Below, in pieces: positions 44,371 to 53,541 of a DNA stretch of 64,000 bases. Every line of letters starts with the position of its first letter. The first letter of the stretch is position 1. The notes under the pieces are model-generated. The model was not told where the DNA came from. It did not search any database and saw only the letters and a list, made by a program, of their open reading frames with translations. This DNA comes from Negadavirga shengliensis (GTDB lineage Bacteria > Bacteroidota > Bacteroidia > Cytophagales > Cyclobacteriaceae), in NCBI RefSeq assembly GCF_042652345.1, contig NZ_JBHSJJ010000001.1, positions 558,001 to 622,000 of the forward strand, given 5' to 3'. A program made the translations under genes and the position numbers.

Positions 44371-45636
44371 TTATCTTGACCTGGCTGCCACTACGGGCTC
44401 GGCAATGCCGTTGAGGTCATAGACAATCCTGCCGTCTTTGATGGTCATCTCACATTCAAAGCGCCGGTCGGTTTCCACCTTATCTCCGGCCCGGTCCCAA
44501 ACACCAAATTTGCCTTCTCTAATACCAATAACGGCGACATCAGCAATGGCACCTTCCGTCAAATGCCCCAACTCTGTTCTTTTGATCACCCTGGCAGGCT
44601 CCCAGGTACTGGCTTCAATGATGTGGGGGACTTCCATTCCAAGAGCCATGAAGGTGGTCATCACATTCAGCATGTCTTTCATGGCGGCATTCATGCTTCC
44701 CCCATGGAGGTCCGTGCTGATGGTGTTGGGGTATAAACCGGCTTTGATCGCAGGAATGGCTTGTTTCAACTCAAAACTTGCTCCTCCATATCCTACATCA
44801 AATACAATCCCCCTTTTTTGAGCCTCCAGCACAAAAGGTTGAAATTCCCTTGTCTCCCGGTCTACCACCGTTTCCCTTGCTCCGTTCAATTCCGCATATA
44901 CGTGGGTATATATGTCTCCTGGTCTCAGCCTTTCAAAGAACAATTCCCGGATAGAAAGTGGCTCAAACGCCGTGGAACCACCAAAGTCGATGATTACTGG
45001 CATATCGGCTATTTCACCTGCCTGCACCGCATTGTCTACGGGAATCCAGTCCCTGTTGCCATAATGCGCTACTTTAAAGCCAACAATATGCTGACGGTTC
45101 TGTCTGGCTACCATGGCCGCAAGCTTGGGGTCCATGTCACCCGTATTTTGCTCCCATGCTCCGCCGCGCATGCCTTCACCGACAATATTCAAAAACGCCA
45201 ACACCCTCGTCCTACTGGGATCAATGATGTTTCTTTTAAAAACATCAAAGTTTCTCCATCCGGGGCCTCCACAATCCACGATGGTGGTTACGCCGACCCT
45301 GAAAGTGAACCCATCCGGCGGCACGGCTACCAGGCCGTCGCTAAGATAATGATTGGGCTGCGTGCCATGGAAAACATGGCCATGAATATCTATCAGGCCG
45401 GGAGTAACCAGCAGACCCGCTGCATTTACCACTTGTTTGGCATCACCGGCAGCGATATCCTTGTCAATCTTTGCCACTTTCCCATCCTTAATGGCCAGGT
45501 CCATGATACCGTCGATCTTGTTTTTGGGGTCAATCAATCTTCCCCCTTTTATCAACAAATCATAGGATTGGGCAGAAAGTATTCCGGTAATTCCGAAAAA
45601 AAAGCCAATTAATAATAATCTCAATTTACAAATCAT
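44371..45636 (-). CDS. Exported amidohydrolase/deacetylase-family metallohydrolase (EF_0837-type)
   Basis: 421 residues. A Sec signal (GFFFGITGILSAQ) precedes an amidohydrolase domain with DIHGHVF near 90, VGFKVAHYGNRD, YTHVYAEL and STDLHGGSMNA. It is the last gene of module B, 12 bp downstream of the SelA-like gene. It is similar end to end with the copy at 46903 and with the two in module A, so four paralogues of this family lie in the window. The metal-site His/Lys/Asp pattern is intact. The substrate is unknown. Confidence 0.87.
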   Translation of the reverse strand: MICKLRLLLIGFFFGITGILSAQSYDLLIKGGRLIDPKNKIDGIMDLAIKDGKVAKIDKDIAAGDAKQVVNAAGLLVTPGLIDIHGHVFHGTQPNHYLSDGLVAVPPDGFTFRVGVTTIVDCGGPGWRNFDVFKRNIIDPSRTRVLAFLNIVGEGMRGGAWEQNTGDMDPKLAAMVARQNRQHIVGFKVAHYGNRDWIPVDNAVQAGEIADMPVIIDFGGSTAFEPLSIRELFFERLRPGDIYTHVYAELNGARETVVDRETREFQPFVLEAQKRGIVFDVGYGGASFELKQAIPAIKAGLYPNTISTDLHGGSMNAAMKDMLNVMTTFMALGMEVPHIIEASTWEPARVIKRTELGHLTEGAIADVAVIGIREGKFGVWDRAGDKVETDRRFECEMTIKDGRIVYDLNGIAEPVVAARSR

Positions 45637-45648
45637 CTTTATAGGTTT

Positions 45649-46872
45649 TTAAACTTTAGCAGCATTCAATTCTTCCTGTATTCTTTTGGCAACTATTCTT
45701 TCTTCTTTTGGCCTGAGCATGAATACAGTCAGGTTGATCGTGTTGTCTCCACTCCCCATTACCTCGATAGAAGGATCACCCATACGCAATTTTTCCTGAA
45801 GCTCAGTTCGTGTAATCGGAATTCGTTGAAGGTCCCAGGAAATCTTCAGGTATGGGGTATGGTTGGCTATCGGCGGTACAGAAACCTCCGTTGTGACACT
45901 TTCAACTTTTTCCGCAGCTTCCGCTATATGCGCGACTTTGTCTTCCCAGGATTTCCATTCCTTTTCGTGGTCTTTTTTAATATACAGGTCCAAAGCCACA
46001 TACATTCCCAGGATCTCCTCCTTATTTACTTTCATGCCTCTTCCGATAGTTCCGCCCCTGGGGGGTGCACTTAGCCTGGCGGCCTCTATCAAATCTTTTC
46101 TACCCATGAGTATGCCGGCACTTTGGGGTCCCTTCATCGCCTTACCTCCCGATACACATACCAGATCAAATCCCATGTCATTGTACTTCCATAGGTTTTC
46201 CACAGGAGGAACGTCCGCCGCCATATCGATCATGGTGGGGATACCATGTTTTTTGCCCAATGCCACCCACTCCTCATGTTGTATCTTTCCATCAGGAGCT
46301 TGGTAGTTCAGAAACCACATCATTGCCGTTTTGCTGTTGATGGCCCTATCCACATCCGCGGCGGTTTCCACCTCCACAATGCGCACACCGGTGTTGGTAA
46401 GGGCGTGGACATAGCCTACATTATGGCTTTTTTGAACGATCACCTCCGACTTCATCCCTTCCAGGTTAGGCAGTTGGGCGATTTTCTTCTTATCTGTGCC
46501 GGTAAGTATCCCGGCCAAACCCAATACCATCGCCGACCAGCACCCTGCCGTAACCGTAGCGGCTTCCGCATGACATAGTTTGGCTATTTTTTCGCCCACC
46601 TTATCCTGCACTTCATCCAGCATCGCAAAATGCTGTGAGGAAGAAACGATCGTATCCATCACTTCCTTGGGCATCAGCGAGGCCGTCATCGCAGTGTAGG
46701 TACCCGCAGCATTGACAAAGGTTCTTAAACCCAATTCTTTGATCACATCCCTTTTAGGAACAAATTCAGTATCATCCTCCCAGGTAGGTGCCATGGAAAA
46801 CCCGGTTCCCATAATCCCGCCCACCAGGGGAAGCGCTGACAGTCTTTTCAGTAATTTTCTCCTGCTAATCAT
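45649..46872 (-). CDS. SelA-like PLP-dependent enzyme with Tat signal
   Basis: 407 residues. The Tat signal MISRRKLLKRLSALPLVGG is textbook. The PLP fold of the SelA-related family follows, with the cofactor lysine K244 in SGGKAMKGPQ and the Asp-containing MIDMAADVPP before it. It lacks the C-terminal beta domain of the module A enzyme. It sits between two amidohydrolase genes (30 bp and 12 bp away). The characterised relative DgaE removes ammonia from glucosaminate-6-phosphate in the cytoplasm. Here the enzyme is predicted to be periplasmic, so a non-phosphorylated substrate is more likely. Confidence 0.88.
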   Translation of the reverse strand: MISRRKLLKRLSALPLVGGIMGTGFSMAPTWEDDTEFVPKRDVIKELGLRTFVNAAGTYTAMTASLMPKEVMDTIVSSSQHFAMLDEVQDKVGEKIAKLCHAEAATVTAGCWSAMVLGLAGILTGTDKKKIAQLPNLEGMKSEVIVQKSHNVGYVHALTNTGVRIVEVETAADVDRAINSKTAMMWFLNYQAPDGKIQHEEWVALGKKHGIPTMIDMAADVPPVENLWKYNDMGFDLVCVSGGKAMKGPQSAGILMGRKDLIEAARLSAPPRGGTIGRGMKVNKEEILGMYVALDLYIKKDHEKEWKSWEDKVAHIAEAAEKVESVTTEVSVPPIANHTPYLKISWDLQRIPITRTELQEKLRMGDPSIEVMGSGDNTINLTVFMLRPKEERIVAKRIQEELNAAKV

Positions 46873-46902
46873 TATTGAAATCTTATTTTTAGTTACTTCT
46901 TA

Positions 46903-48153
46903 TTATTTGCCCCAGGGTTTTCCGGCAAGCCCATTTAAATCCCAAACCACCCTGCCGGCTCTGAGCGTGAGCTCTGTGTCCAGTTTTTGGGAGCCTTTAT
47001 CAGACTCACCTGCGGAATCGAGAAACCCGTATTCCCCTTGATGCAAGCTGAAAATGGCCAAGTCTGCTTCAGCACCTTCCGACAAATGTCCTAAATCCTC
47101 CCTTTTTATTACTTGGGCGGGCTTCCAGGTAGATGCTTCAACAACGTCGTATAAACTCATCCCCAGATTCATCATTTTGGAAACCACATTGAGCATGTCC
47201 TTCATTCCTGCATTCATGCTCCCGGTGTGAAGATCGGTACTGATGGTATTGGGCCACAACCCCTGTTTTGTAGCCGGAGCGGCCACGTTATAAAAGAAGC
47301 TTCCTCCACCATGTCCAACATCGAAAATCAACCCCTTTTTCTGGGCCTCTATCCAATGAGGCCATACCGTCCCCTTGTTATCCAAGGCCGATTCCTTGGG
47401 CCCGTGTCCGGAGTGGTCTCTTCCATACATGTGGGTAAGTATGTCCCCTGGTCTTAACACCTCAAAAAACAAGGTTTTCAACGGCAACGCCGGATCGGCA
47501 CCGCCCAAGTCCACCATCACGGGAATACCGGCTTGCTTACCTGCCTCTACTGCCCTTCTGTAAGGCTCCCAATCATGCCCGCGGTAGTGAGCGATTTTAA
47601 CTCCGATTATCTCAGGAAACTGATTGGCAACCATGGCCGTCATTTTTGCATCCATATCGTTAAGGTCCTGTTCAAAGGGCACCACTCCCCGCATGCCATC
47701 CCCTACAATGTTGATAAAGGCGAGGACCCTGGTGCCGGAACGGTCAATGACCTGATCTTTAAAAAGCTGGAAATTTTTCCAGCCGGCACCTCCTGCATCT
47801 GCCACCGTAGTGACGCCCGCCCTGAAGGTAAAGCCATCCGGTGGAAGGGCGGTAAAACTATTGCTCAGGTACCTGTGGGGCACCGTTCCGAAAAAATGGT
47901 GACCATGAATGTCCACAAGTCCCGGGGTCACAATCAGCCCGTCCGCCATGATGACTTTTTTGGCTTGACTGGCAGGAATATCCTTTGCTACCTTCGAAAT
48001 GACGGAACCGGTAATGGCCACGTCCATGACCGCATCAATCCCGTTTTTAGGGTCAATGACCTGTCCTTGTTTGATAAGCAGATCATATTCCTGAGCCTGC
48101 GCGGACAGGACAGCCCACAATGGCATCAACAATATAAGTAACGGTTTCAGCAT
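46903..48153 (-). CDS. Exported amidohydrolase/deacetylase-family metallohydrolase (EF_0837-type)
   Basis: 416 residues from ATG 48153, which starts a signal peptide MLKPLLILLMPLWAVLSAQA; a TTG at 48171 is less likely. Amidohydrolase motifs are DIHGHHF near 86, IGVKIAHYRGHD, LTHMYGRDH and STDLHTGSMNA. It is third in module B. The proximity of its paralogue across the PLP gene suggests sub-specialised substrates. Confidence 0.87.
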   Translation of the reverse strand: MLKPLLILLMPLWAVLSAQAQEYDLLIKQGQVIDPKNGIDAVMDVAITGSVISKVAKDIPASQAKKVIMADGLIVTPGLVDIHGHHFFGTVPHRYLSNSFTALPPDGFTFRAGVTTVADAGGAGWKNFQLFKDQVIDRSGTRVLAFINIVGDGMRGVVPFEQDLNDMDAKMTAMVANQFPEIIGVKIAHYRGHDWEPYRRAVEAGKQAGIPVMVDLGGADPALPLKTLFFEVLRPGDILTHMYGRDHSGHGPKESALDNKGTVWPHWIEAQKKGLIFDVGHGGGSFFYNVAAPATKQGLWPNTISTDLHTGSMNAGMKDMLNVVSKMMNLGMSLYDVVEASTWKPAQVIKREDLGHLSEGAEADLAIFSLHQGEYGFLDSAGESDKGSQKLDTELTLRAGRVVWDLNGLAGKPWGK

Positions 48154-48172
48154 ATGATTGATTTTCAACAAG

Positions 48173-48928
48173 TTAATTAAATTTTATCGTCCCAAAAAAC
48201 CGGGGCAGATGGAAGTCCGGCTTTGGGTTGTCTACCTTGTTCCAGGTAAAATAATGAGGGTTACCTGTTCTGCTCCCTGTTTTATAAAAATTGGCTTTCC
48301 ATTTTACACCAGGTGCGGGTATAGTCACCTTGCCGTATTGGGACAGCATGGCCAGCGGCACCTTGTACTCTATGGTCCACACGGTGTCTTTTACCAGTTC
48401 GGGAACCACCTCTCTGGGCATAGAATGGGCGATCTCTATCTTACGGATCTGGTCCGGATCCAACACACGGTAGGTTTTCCTTGGCTCGGTTACATAGTGG
48501 AGCAAAGGGGTCCCTCCCGCATTGATTTCCAGGTTGAAATAGGTGAGGGGACTTTCGACATCCGGAGAAAAGAAGAATTCCACGCAGGAGTCTCCGGACA
48601 CGTGTCCGTTGATTTCCGTCACCTTGCTCTGCACATACCTGTCCTGTACCCGAAATATACCGTAGATGTATTCCTGGTCATAGAGCAGCTTGGCATGGGT
48701 AACCGGTGCAAAGGCCGGTTTATCCCCCATGTAGTGTGTCAGTTCTACAGCATCCACATTTTTCCAAATCTCCTTGTCCCAATCCGCATCGATGGTAATG
48801 GACCCCGAAAGGGGATTCACATGATAAGTGTTTTCAAGCGTTTTATCGTCTTTCATAAAATCTTTTGAAGTGTACATCAGGGAGGCGATTGCCGCGATCC
48901 AAACACCTAAGTTACTAATCGAAAGCAT
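48173..48928 (-). CDS. CBM9-like carbohydrate-binding exported protein
   Basis: 251 residues. A hydrophobic N-terminus (LGVWIAAIASLMYTS) suggests export. The rest resembles family 9 carbohydrate-binding-like proteins: ITIDADWDKEIWKNVDAVEL, HAKLLYDQEYIYGIFRVQDR, DSCVEFFFSPD, FNLEINAGGTPLLHY. Such stand-alone domains bind sugars at the surface or in periplasm. It lies 20 bp upstream of the amidohydrolase in module B and supports a sugar-containing substrate for the module. Confidence 0.82.
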   Translation of the reverse strand: MLSISNLGVWIAAIASLMYTSKDFMKDDKTLENTYHVNPLSGSITIDADWDKEIWKNVDAVELTHYMGDKPAFAPVTHAKLLYDQEYIYGIFRVQDRYVQSKVTEINGHVSGDSCVEFFFSPDVESPLTYFNLEINAGGTPLLHYVTEPRKTYRVLDPDQIRKIEIAHSMPREVVPELVKDTVWTIEYKVPLAMLSQYGKVTIPAPGVKWKANFYKTGSRTGNPHYFTWNKVDNPKPDFHLPRFFGTIKFN

Positions 48929-48947
48929 CGTTTTTTAGTTTAGTGTG

Positions 48948-50732
48948 TTAATTTGCTTTCCCAGCGGCCAACTGGTCCCTTACCCGTTGCACTTCCCCGG
49001 CAGAGACGCTGTTGGCATTGTTACCGAAGCTTCTTCGGATATAGGTAAGTACAGATGCCAGGTCATCATTGCTCAGAAAGTTGTGGGCGGGCATGATTTG
49101 ATTGTATTCTACGCCATTTACGGTGATCGGACCTTCCATACCGTTGAGCAGGATTTCGATCAGTCTTCTCTTATTGCCTGTGACCCATTCTGTTTCGACC
49201 AGAGGTGGGAAGCGGGTACCATCCCCCTTTCCATCCCGCTGGTGGCATGTGCTGCAATACTGGTTGTATATCTTGGCGCCCGTTTCCAGCATACCCACCT
49301 CCAGGTTATCCTTTTCAGGATCGGGATACTTGATGTTGGTACGGGTGTTCTTTCGCTCTTCCAGCTTGTCAAGCGCCGCCTGGCCAAAATCTTCTTTCTT
49401 CCCTTTGTACATTACCCTCCAAATTTTACCCTGAACGCTTTCAGTGATGTAAAGCGATCCATCAGGCCCCACGGACAGTCCCATGGGACGGGCGGCAGCG
49501 TCACCGGTATTCACAATGGTATCCAGTTGCGCAAATCCGTCCGCAAAGACCTCCCAAGGCCCCGAGGGCCTGCCATTCTCAAAAGGGACAAATCCCACGA
49601 AGTAGCCGGCCTGAGGATAGGGCCCACGGATGGTAGAACCATGATACGCGATAAAAGCGCCGTTTTTATACCTGTCGGGAAACTGGTTACCGCTATAAAA
49701 CAGTAGGTCGTTGGGCGCAAAGTGTCCTGGAAACCCCATAAGTGGATAGGTAATCTCTTCAGGGTTGGCTTCTATCTTTTTGTCCCCGCCATATTCAGGA
49801 TTTCTAAGCTTTTTACCCTGAAGCTGGTCGTAATAATAATATGGCCAGCCCCCATCTGTGCCTTCATCCACCCGGAAAAATTCTTCCGAAGGTAAAACCG
49901 CACTCTCCCAGGGAGAATACATATCCGGCCAGGTTCTGTTCATATTGTCCCTGCCATGCTGCACCACATAGAGCGCATCTTCTTCCTGATTCCAAGACAT
50001 GGCCACCACACTCCTTATACCGGTAGCATACCGGTAGCCATGCTCCTGTTGGGTCTGATTCAGTTTATTGGCGTCAAATCTCCAGATGCCGCCGTGCCAC
50101 TCCAGTTGTGGACAAGGATACATGCCCATGGACCCCGGCCTTCGGTTAAACTCTTGGCACACGTCGCCTGGAGATCCAAAGGGAACATACAGGTGTCCCT
50201 CATTGTCAAAAGCAATCGGCTTAGCTATGTGTTCGTAGCCATGTTCCGCATTTCTATAATCATCTCTCACGATAAGCTCCACTTCTCCTTCAGGAACGAG
50301 CTTGTCTGGCTCCAGTTTGGTCCGGTATACTTCACCGGCTGTACTAAAATAAAGATACCCGTTGTATATCCTCATTCCGGTGCCATAATTACCGGTGTCC
50401 TCATAATCGCCAAAGACTTCCACTATATCCGCTTTTCCATCATTATCGGTATCTCTGATAGCCACCAAACCCTGCCCCGCCTGGTTCGGAACCCGCAGCT
50501 TCACATAAATGTCGCCATTGTCGTTTACCGCCAGATGCCGGGAACGGCCTACGCTGTCCACGACTACCACCGCTTCAAAACCATCCGGAAGAAACAATCC
50601 CCCGTTATCCGGATCGCCGTTAGGTAAATTATCTCCCGGGCTGCAGGAGAGAATTAAAGAAATGCCTAAAAAAAGGGAAACCAAAACGGATAAACGCAGC
50701 TTTCCCGCAAAACTCAATGATTTACCTGTCAT
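48948..50732 (-). CDS. Sorbosone/glucose dehydrogenase-like lipoprotein with C-terminal cytochrome c
   Basis: 594 residues. A lipoprotein signal (GISLILSCSPGD) is followed by a PQQ-type sorbosone/glucose dehydrogenase propeller (about 50-450: DGFEAVVVVDSVGRSRHLAVN, EHIAKPIAFDNEGHLYVPFGSP, GTDGGWPYYYYDQL). A cytochrome c domain has haem motif CSTCH near residue 500 (NQYCSTCHQRDGKGDG) with Met ligand in NQIMPAHNF. It probably oxidises a sugar or alcohol and passes electrons to the membrane. It is the first gene of module B and lies at its promoter end. Confidence 0.87.
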   Translation of the reverse strand: MTGKSLSFAGKLRLSVLVSLFLGISLILSCSPGDNLPNGDPDNGGLFLPDGFEAVVVVDSVGRSRHLAVNDNGDIYVKLRVPNQAGQGLVAIRDTDNDGKADIVEVFGDYEDTGNYGTGMRIYNGYLYFSTAGEVYRTKLEPDKLVPEGEVELIVRDDYRNAEHGYEHIAKPIAFDNEGHLYVPFGSPGDVCQEFNRRPGSMGMYPCPQLEWHGGIWRFDANKLNQTQQEHGYRYATGIRSVVAMSWNQEEDALYVVQHGRDNMNRTWPDMYSPWESAVLPSEEFFRVDEGTDGGWPYYYYDQLQGKKLRNPEYGGDKKIEANPEEITYPLMGFPGHFAPNDLLFYSGNQFPDRYKNGAFIAYHGSTIRGPYPQAGYFVGFVPFENGRPSGPWEVFADGFAQLDTIVNTGDAAARPMGLSVGPDGSLYITESVQGKIWRVMYKGKKEDFGQAALDKLEERKNTRTNIKYPDPEKDNLEVGMLETGAKIYNQYCSTCHQRDGKGDGTRFPPLVETEWVTGNKRRLIEILLNGMEGPITVNGVEYNQIMPAHNFLSNDDLASVLTYIRRSFGNNANSVSAGEVQRVRDQLAAGKAN

Positions 50733-51012
50733 TGTGCCAATGTATTGTGAATAGATAAATAACTAAAATGGTATCTTTGAAATGGGAGGATATACCATAC
50801 ATGTTTTGAAATATAACACGTTTCTATAAAATTTCCTTTAAAGAAAGGATTAATTATAAAAAAAAATTACTTAAGTGGAAATTACATTATTAAAATGGTT
50901 AAAATATTCAGTGTGAAGTATTTCGTCCTATTATTATTTTTCTTACTAATCATTAGGGTGGACAGGCAATTTAAAAACCCCGGCACTCAGTCCATCATCC
51001 GTCACCTCAATT

Positions 51013-51900
51013 TCAGGCCACGTTTGTCAATGTGGTCAGATAATCTTTGATGTCCTCAAGACGTTGCATCACTTTCATGTTGGAAGGTATTTTAAGGTCC
51101 TGACTCAACACCTGGTACCCCGATATTAAAATACGGCTCGCCGGAAAGCGTTCACTTAAGGAATTCAGATAGCGCTGCACATGTTCTGCAGCTGGAGAGC
51201 TGGTGACCACGGTCAGAAGGTAGTCAGGCCGGTGTATTTCACTCACCGCGTTCACGTCCTCATCAGGAGTGTCCTGGCCCAGGTATAAGACTTTGTGACC
51301 GTGGGATTTCAATAAATAACATGAAAACAGCAAAGATATTTCATGTAATTCCCCCTGCGGTAAAAACAACAGAAACTTTTTCCCCCCTCCTGAATATATC
51401 TGGCCGTCTATCGCCACAATGAGCTTTTGTCTGACCAGGTTACTCACAAAATGTTCTTGCCCCGGATGGATGTTTCCTGTCTGCCAAAGGATCCCGATTT
51501 TGGAAAAAAAGGGGCAGATGATCTGAAGCATGGTCATTTCAAAACCCATTCTCAGGATATTGGTGGAAATGATCTTTTCGAATCTTTCTTCATCCAATTC
51601 TACCATGGAAATAATAAGGGCATGAATCTGGTCACCATAAGTAAGCGATTTGTCGGTCAGTGTAAGGACTTCTTTCTTGATTTCATCGGAAGACATCCTG
51701 GCTATTTTACTGATTTTATAACCGTTGTCATTGAGTAAAGCCACGTTGAGGATCAACTTCAGATCCTCATTTTCGTAGTACCTTATATTGGTCTCCGTTC
51801 TTTTAGGCGCGAGCAGGTTGTACCTTTGTTCCCACACCCTCAGCGTATGGGATTTGATCCCGGAAAGTTGCTCTAAATCTTTTATTGAGTAATATCTCAT
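51013..51900 (-). CDS. MerR-family regulator with cobalamin-binding-like domain (CarH-like)
   Basis: 295 residues. The MerR helix-turn-helix is RYYSIKDLEQLSGIKSHTLRVWEQRYNLL cut at its conserved RVWExRY signature. A helical bundle with the light-sensor motif W-x9-EH (WQTGNIHPGQEH) follows, then a B12-like Rossmann domain with ELHEISLL, LGQDTP and VTSSP. In CarH photoreceptors the motif is E-x-H-x-x-G; here the Gly is Ser. The gene overlaps crtZ by 4 bp at the end of a carotenoid operon, which fits light control of carotenoids. Whether cobalamin still binds is uncertain. Confidence 0.88.
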   Translation of the reverse strand: MRYYSIKDLEQLSGIKSHTLRVWEQRYNLLAPKRTETNIRYYENEDLKLILNVALLNDNGYKISKIARMSSDEIKKEVLTLTDKSLTYGDQIHALIISMVELDEERFEKIISTNILRMGFEMTMLQIICPFFSKIGILWQTGNIHPGQEHFVSNLVRQKLIVAIDGQIYSGGGKKFLLFLPQGELHEISLLFSCYLLKSHGHKVLYLGQDTPDEDVNAVSEIHRPDYLLTVVTSSPAAEHVQRYLNSLSERFPASRILISGYQVLSQDLKIPSNMKVMQRLEDIKDYLTTLTNVA

Positions 51901-52346
51901 CTCCTTTTTTTCGCTTTAAGAAACCTGAATGGAACAATAAACAACCCGAATGATACTGCATTATGCTTTTGGTTGTGAGCATGGTGTGCCCGGTGAGCAC
52001 GGATCATCGCCGCCAAATATCCGCTTTGAGGGCCTTTGAATAATTTCATTCTTCTATGGATCAATAGGTCATGCAGTAAAAAATAACTTATCCCATATAA
52101 GCTCATGCCCCAGCCCGTCCAGAACCTGAAGTCATAGCCGTCCATTCCAACTACTATCAACAGAATGGCTATCCCTCCAAAAAATAACGAAAAAAGGTCA
52201 TTTTTTTCAAAAATGCCGGTTTGGCGCATATGATGAGTTTTATGGATATTCCAGAAAACCCCATGCATAAGGTACTTATGGATGACCGCACCCGAAATCT
52301 CCATGCCTATAAATCCTATCCCTATAAATAGTAATGAATACACCAT
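51897..52346 (-). CDS. crtZ: Beta-carotene hydroxylase, fatty-acid-hydroxylase superfamily
   Basis: 149 residues, four membrane helices. The di-iron His clusters of CrtZ are all present: HKYLMH, HKTHH, HDLLIHRR and HRAHHAH. The enzyme adds 3-hydroxyl groups to beta-carotene rings to make zeaxanthin. It overlaps the MerR/CarH-like gene by ATGA and follows the CruF-like gene by 41 bp, forming a carotenoid-modification operon. The carotene backbone genes are not in this window. Confidence 0.93.
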   Translation of the reverse strand: MVYSLLFIGIGFIGMEISGAVIHKYLMHGVFWNIHKTHHMRQTGIFEKNDLFSLFFGGIAILLIVVGMDGYDFRFWTGWGMSLYGISYFLLHDLLIHRRMKLFKGPQSGYLAAMIRAHRAHHAHNQKHNAVSFGLFIVPFRFLKAKKRR

Positions 52347-52387
52347 CCGTTACTTAACTTATTGCATTCGCAAAATGTTTCTACGCA

Positions 52388-53053
52388 TTATAAAATAAAG
52401 GAAAGCAAACCAAAAAAGAAGATCAAATTCAAAAACATGAGGGGATTGAGTACATTGTATTTTCTAAAATTCAGCTTTCTGTAAAAAAGATGAATCAAAA
52501 AAGCAATTGCAAACCACCCCAGGTAATTGGAAAGGGGTATCTGCTGATCCTCCCATTGCCAGAACCCCAACTCCAAAGCTACCGGTTCCATGTTCAGGTC
52601 CAACAGGACCATCAGCAGGGCACCGGCCACCGCCGCCAGGTAATCGTTCCAGATTACGGTGTGAATAATACCCCCGGTGATGTACACCAGCAGGAACCAA
52701 TTCAAGCCCAATATCCAAGGGACACCGAATATCTTGGGGCCTAAAAGATCTCCATATGAATAGCTTCCAAAAATAAGGCCGGTCTGCACCCCGATTATCT
52801 CCGAGATCATGCCCCCACCAAAAGCCAGCAGCATAAAAAGCCAAAACCTGATGGTCCAATCCCGGTGAAAATACAGCAGGATTGCGCTACAAAGGAGGAG
52901 GTGAAAAGGCGTCAACCATTGGAACAATGGACGGGTAAATTCTAAATACATGCCGACGAACCCTACCACATGCAAGATGATCAGGCTTAATTTCCCCCAC
53001 AAAATCCTGCTGCCCTGTTCCGTCGCTTGGAACTTAGCGGTGTATTTCCTCAT
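52388..53053 (-). CDS. Carotenoid biosynthesis membrane protein (CruF/DUF422-type)
   Basis: 221 residues with about six to seven helices. DUF422/carotenoid-biosynthesis features include GGGMISEIIGVQTGLIFGSY cut at the EIIGVxTGxxFGxY signature, GPKIFGVPWILGLNW and NMEPVALELGFWQW. Members such as CruF hydrate or hydroxylate carotenoid end groups; some homologues are described as lycopene-cyclase-associated. It is first in the crtZ-merR operon. The exact reaction is unclear. Confidence 0.88.
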   Translation of the reverse strand: MRKYTAKFQATEQGSRILWGKLSLIILHVVGFVGMYLEFTRPLFQWLTPFHLLLCSAILLYFHRDWTIRFWLFMLLAFGGGMISEIIGVQTGLIFGSYSYGDLLGPKIFGVPWILGLNWFLLVYITGGIIHTVIWNDYLAAVAGALLMVLLDLNMEPVALELGFWQWEDQQIPLSNYLGWFAIAFLIHLFYRKLNFRKYNVLNPLMFLNLIFFFGLLSFIL

Positions 53054-53194
53054 AAAAATGGACTTTATTCTGCTTCCTTATACGGTTTTTAATCATATTC
53101 ATTATTAAAGACGATTGGACCTGTTTTGTTTGAAAGAATTCCCTTAATTTTATAAAAGGATTTTTTCAAAAATAAGGAAATAAACATATACCGT

Positions 53195-53500
53195 ATGATA
53201 TTATATAATGTAACCATCAACATAGACGTCGATAAAGAGGAGGAGTTCATAGACTGGATGAAGCATGTCCATATGCCTAAGGTGATGGAGACAGGGATGT
53301 TCTTTGATTGCAAATTTTTCAGGCTAATACAGGAAAACACCGGAGAAGGGGTAAATTATTCTGCCCAATACTTTACAGAAACCTTTGAAAAACTGCAATT
53401 ATACCAAGAGCAATTTGCCGACGTTTTGAGGAGCGATATCAAAGAGAAATTCGGAAATCATTATGTTTCCTTCCGGTCCGTTCTTGAGTCGGTTGATTAA
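53195..53500 (+). CDS. DUF4286 family protein
   Basis: 101 residues. The protein is a small alpha/beta domain of the DUF4286 family, common in Bacteroidota: MILYNVTINIDVDKEEEF, DWMKHVHMPKVMETGMF, YSAQYFTETFEKLQ and KFGNHYVSFRSVLE. No signal peptide is present, so it is cytoplasmic. It is divergent from the carotenoid operon. Function is unknown; the fold resembles ABM/dimeric alpha-beta barrel proteins. Confidence 0.85.
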   Translation: MILYNVTINIDVDKEEEFIDWMKHVHMPKVMETGMFFDCKFFRLIQENTGEGVNYSAQYFTETFEKLQLYQEQFADVLRSDIKEKFGNHYVSFRSVLESVD

Positions 53501-53541
53501 CCCATGCCGCCGGATATCCATAAAAAAGTGTACAACCAGGA

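Noticed and set aside
53195..53500. Possible anti-CRISPR or toxin role for the small DUF4286 gene
   Set aside because: It is a widespread Bacteroidota family and lies far from the CRISPR locus; nothing supports such a role.
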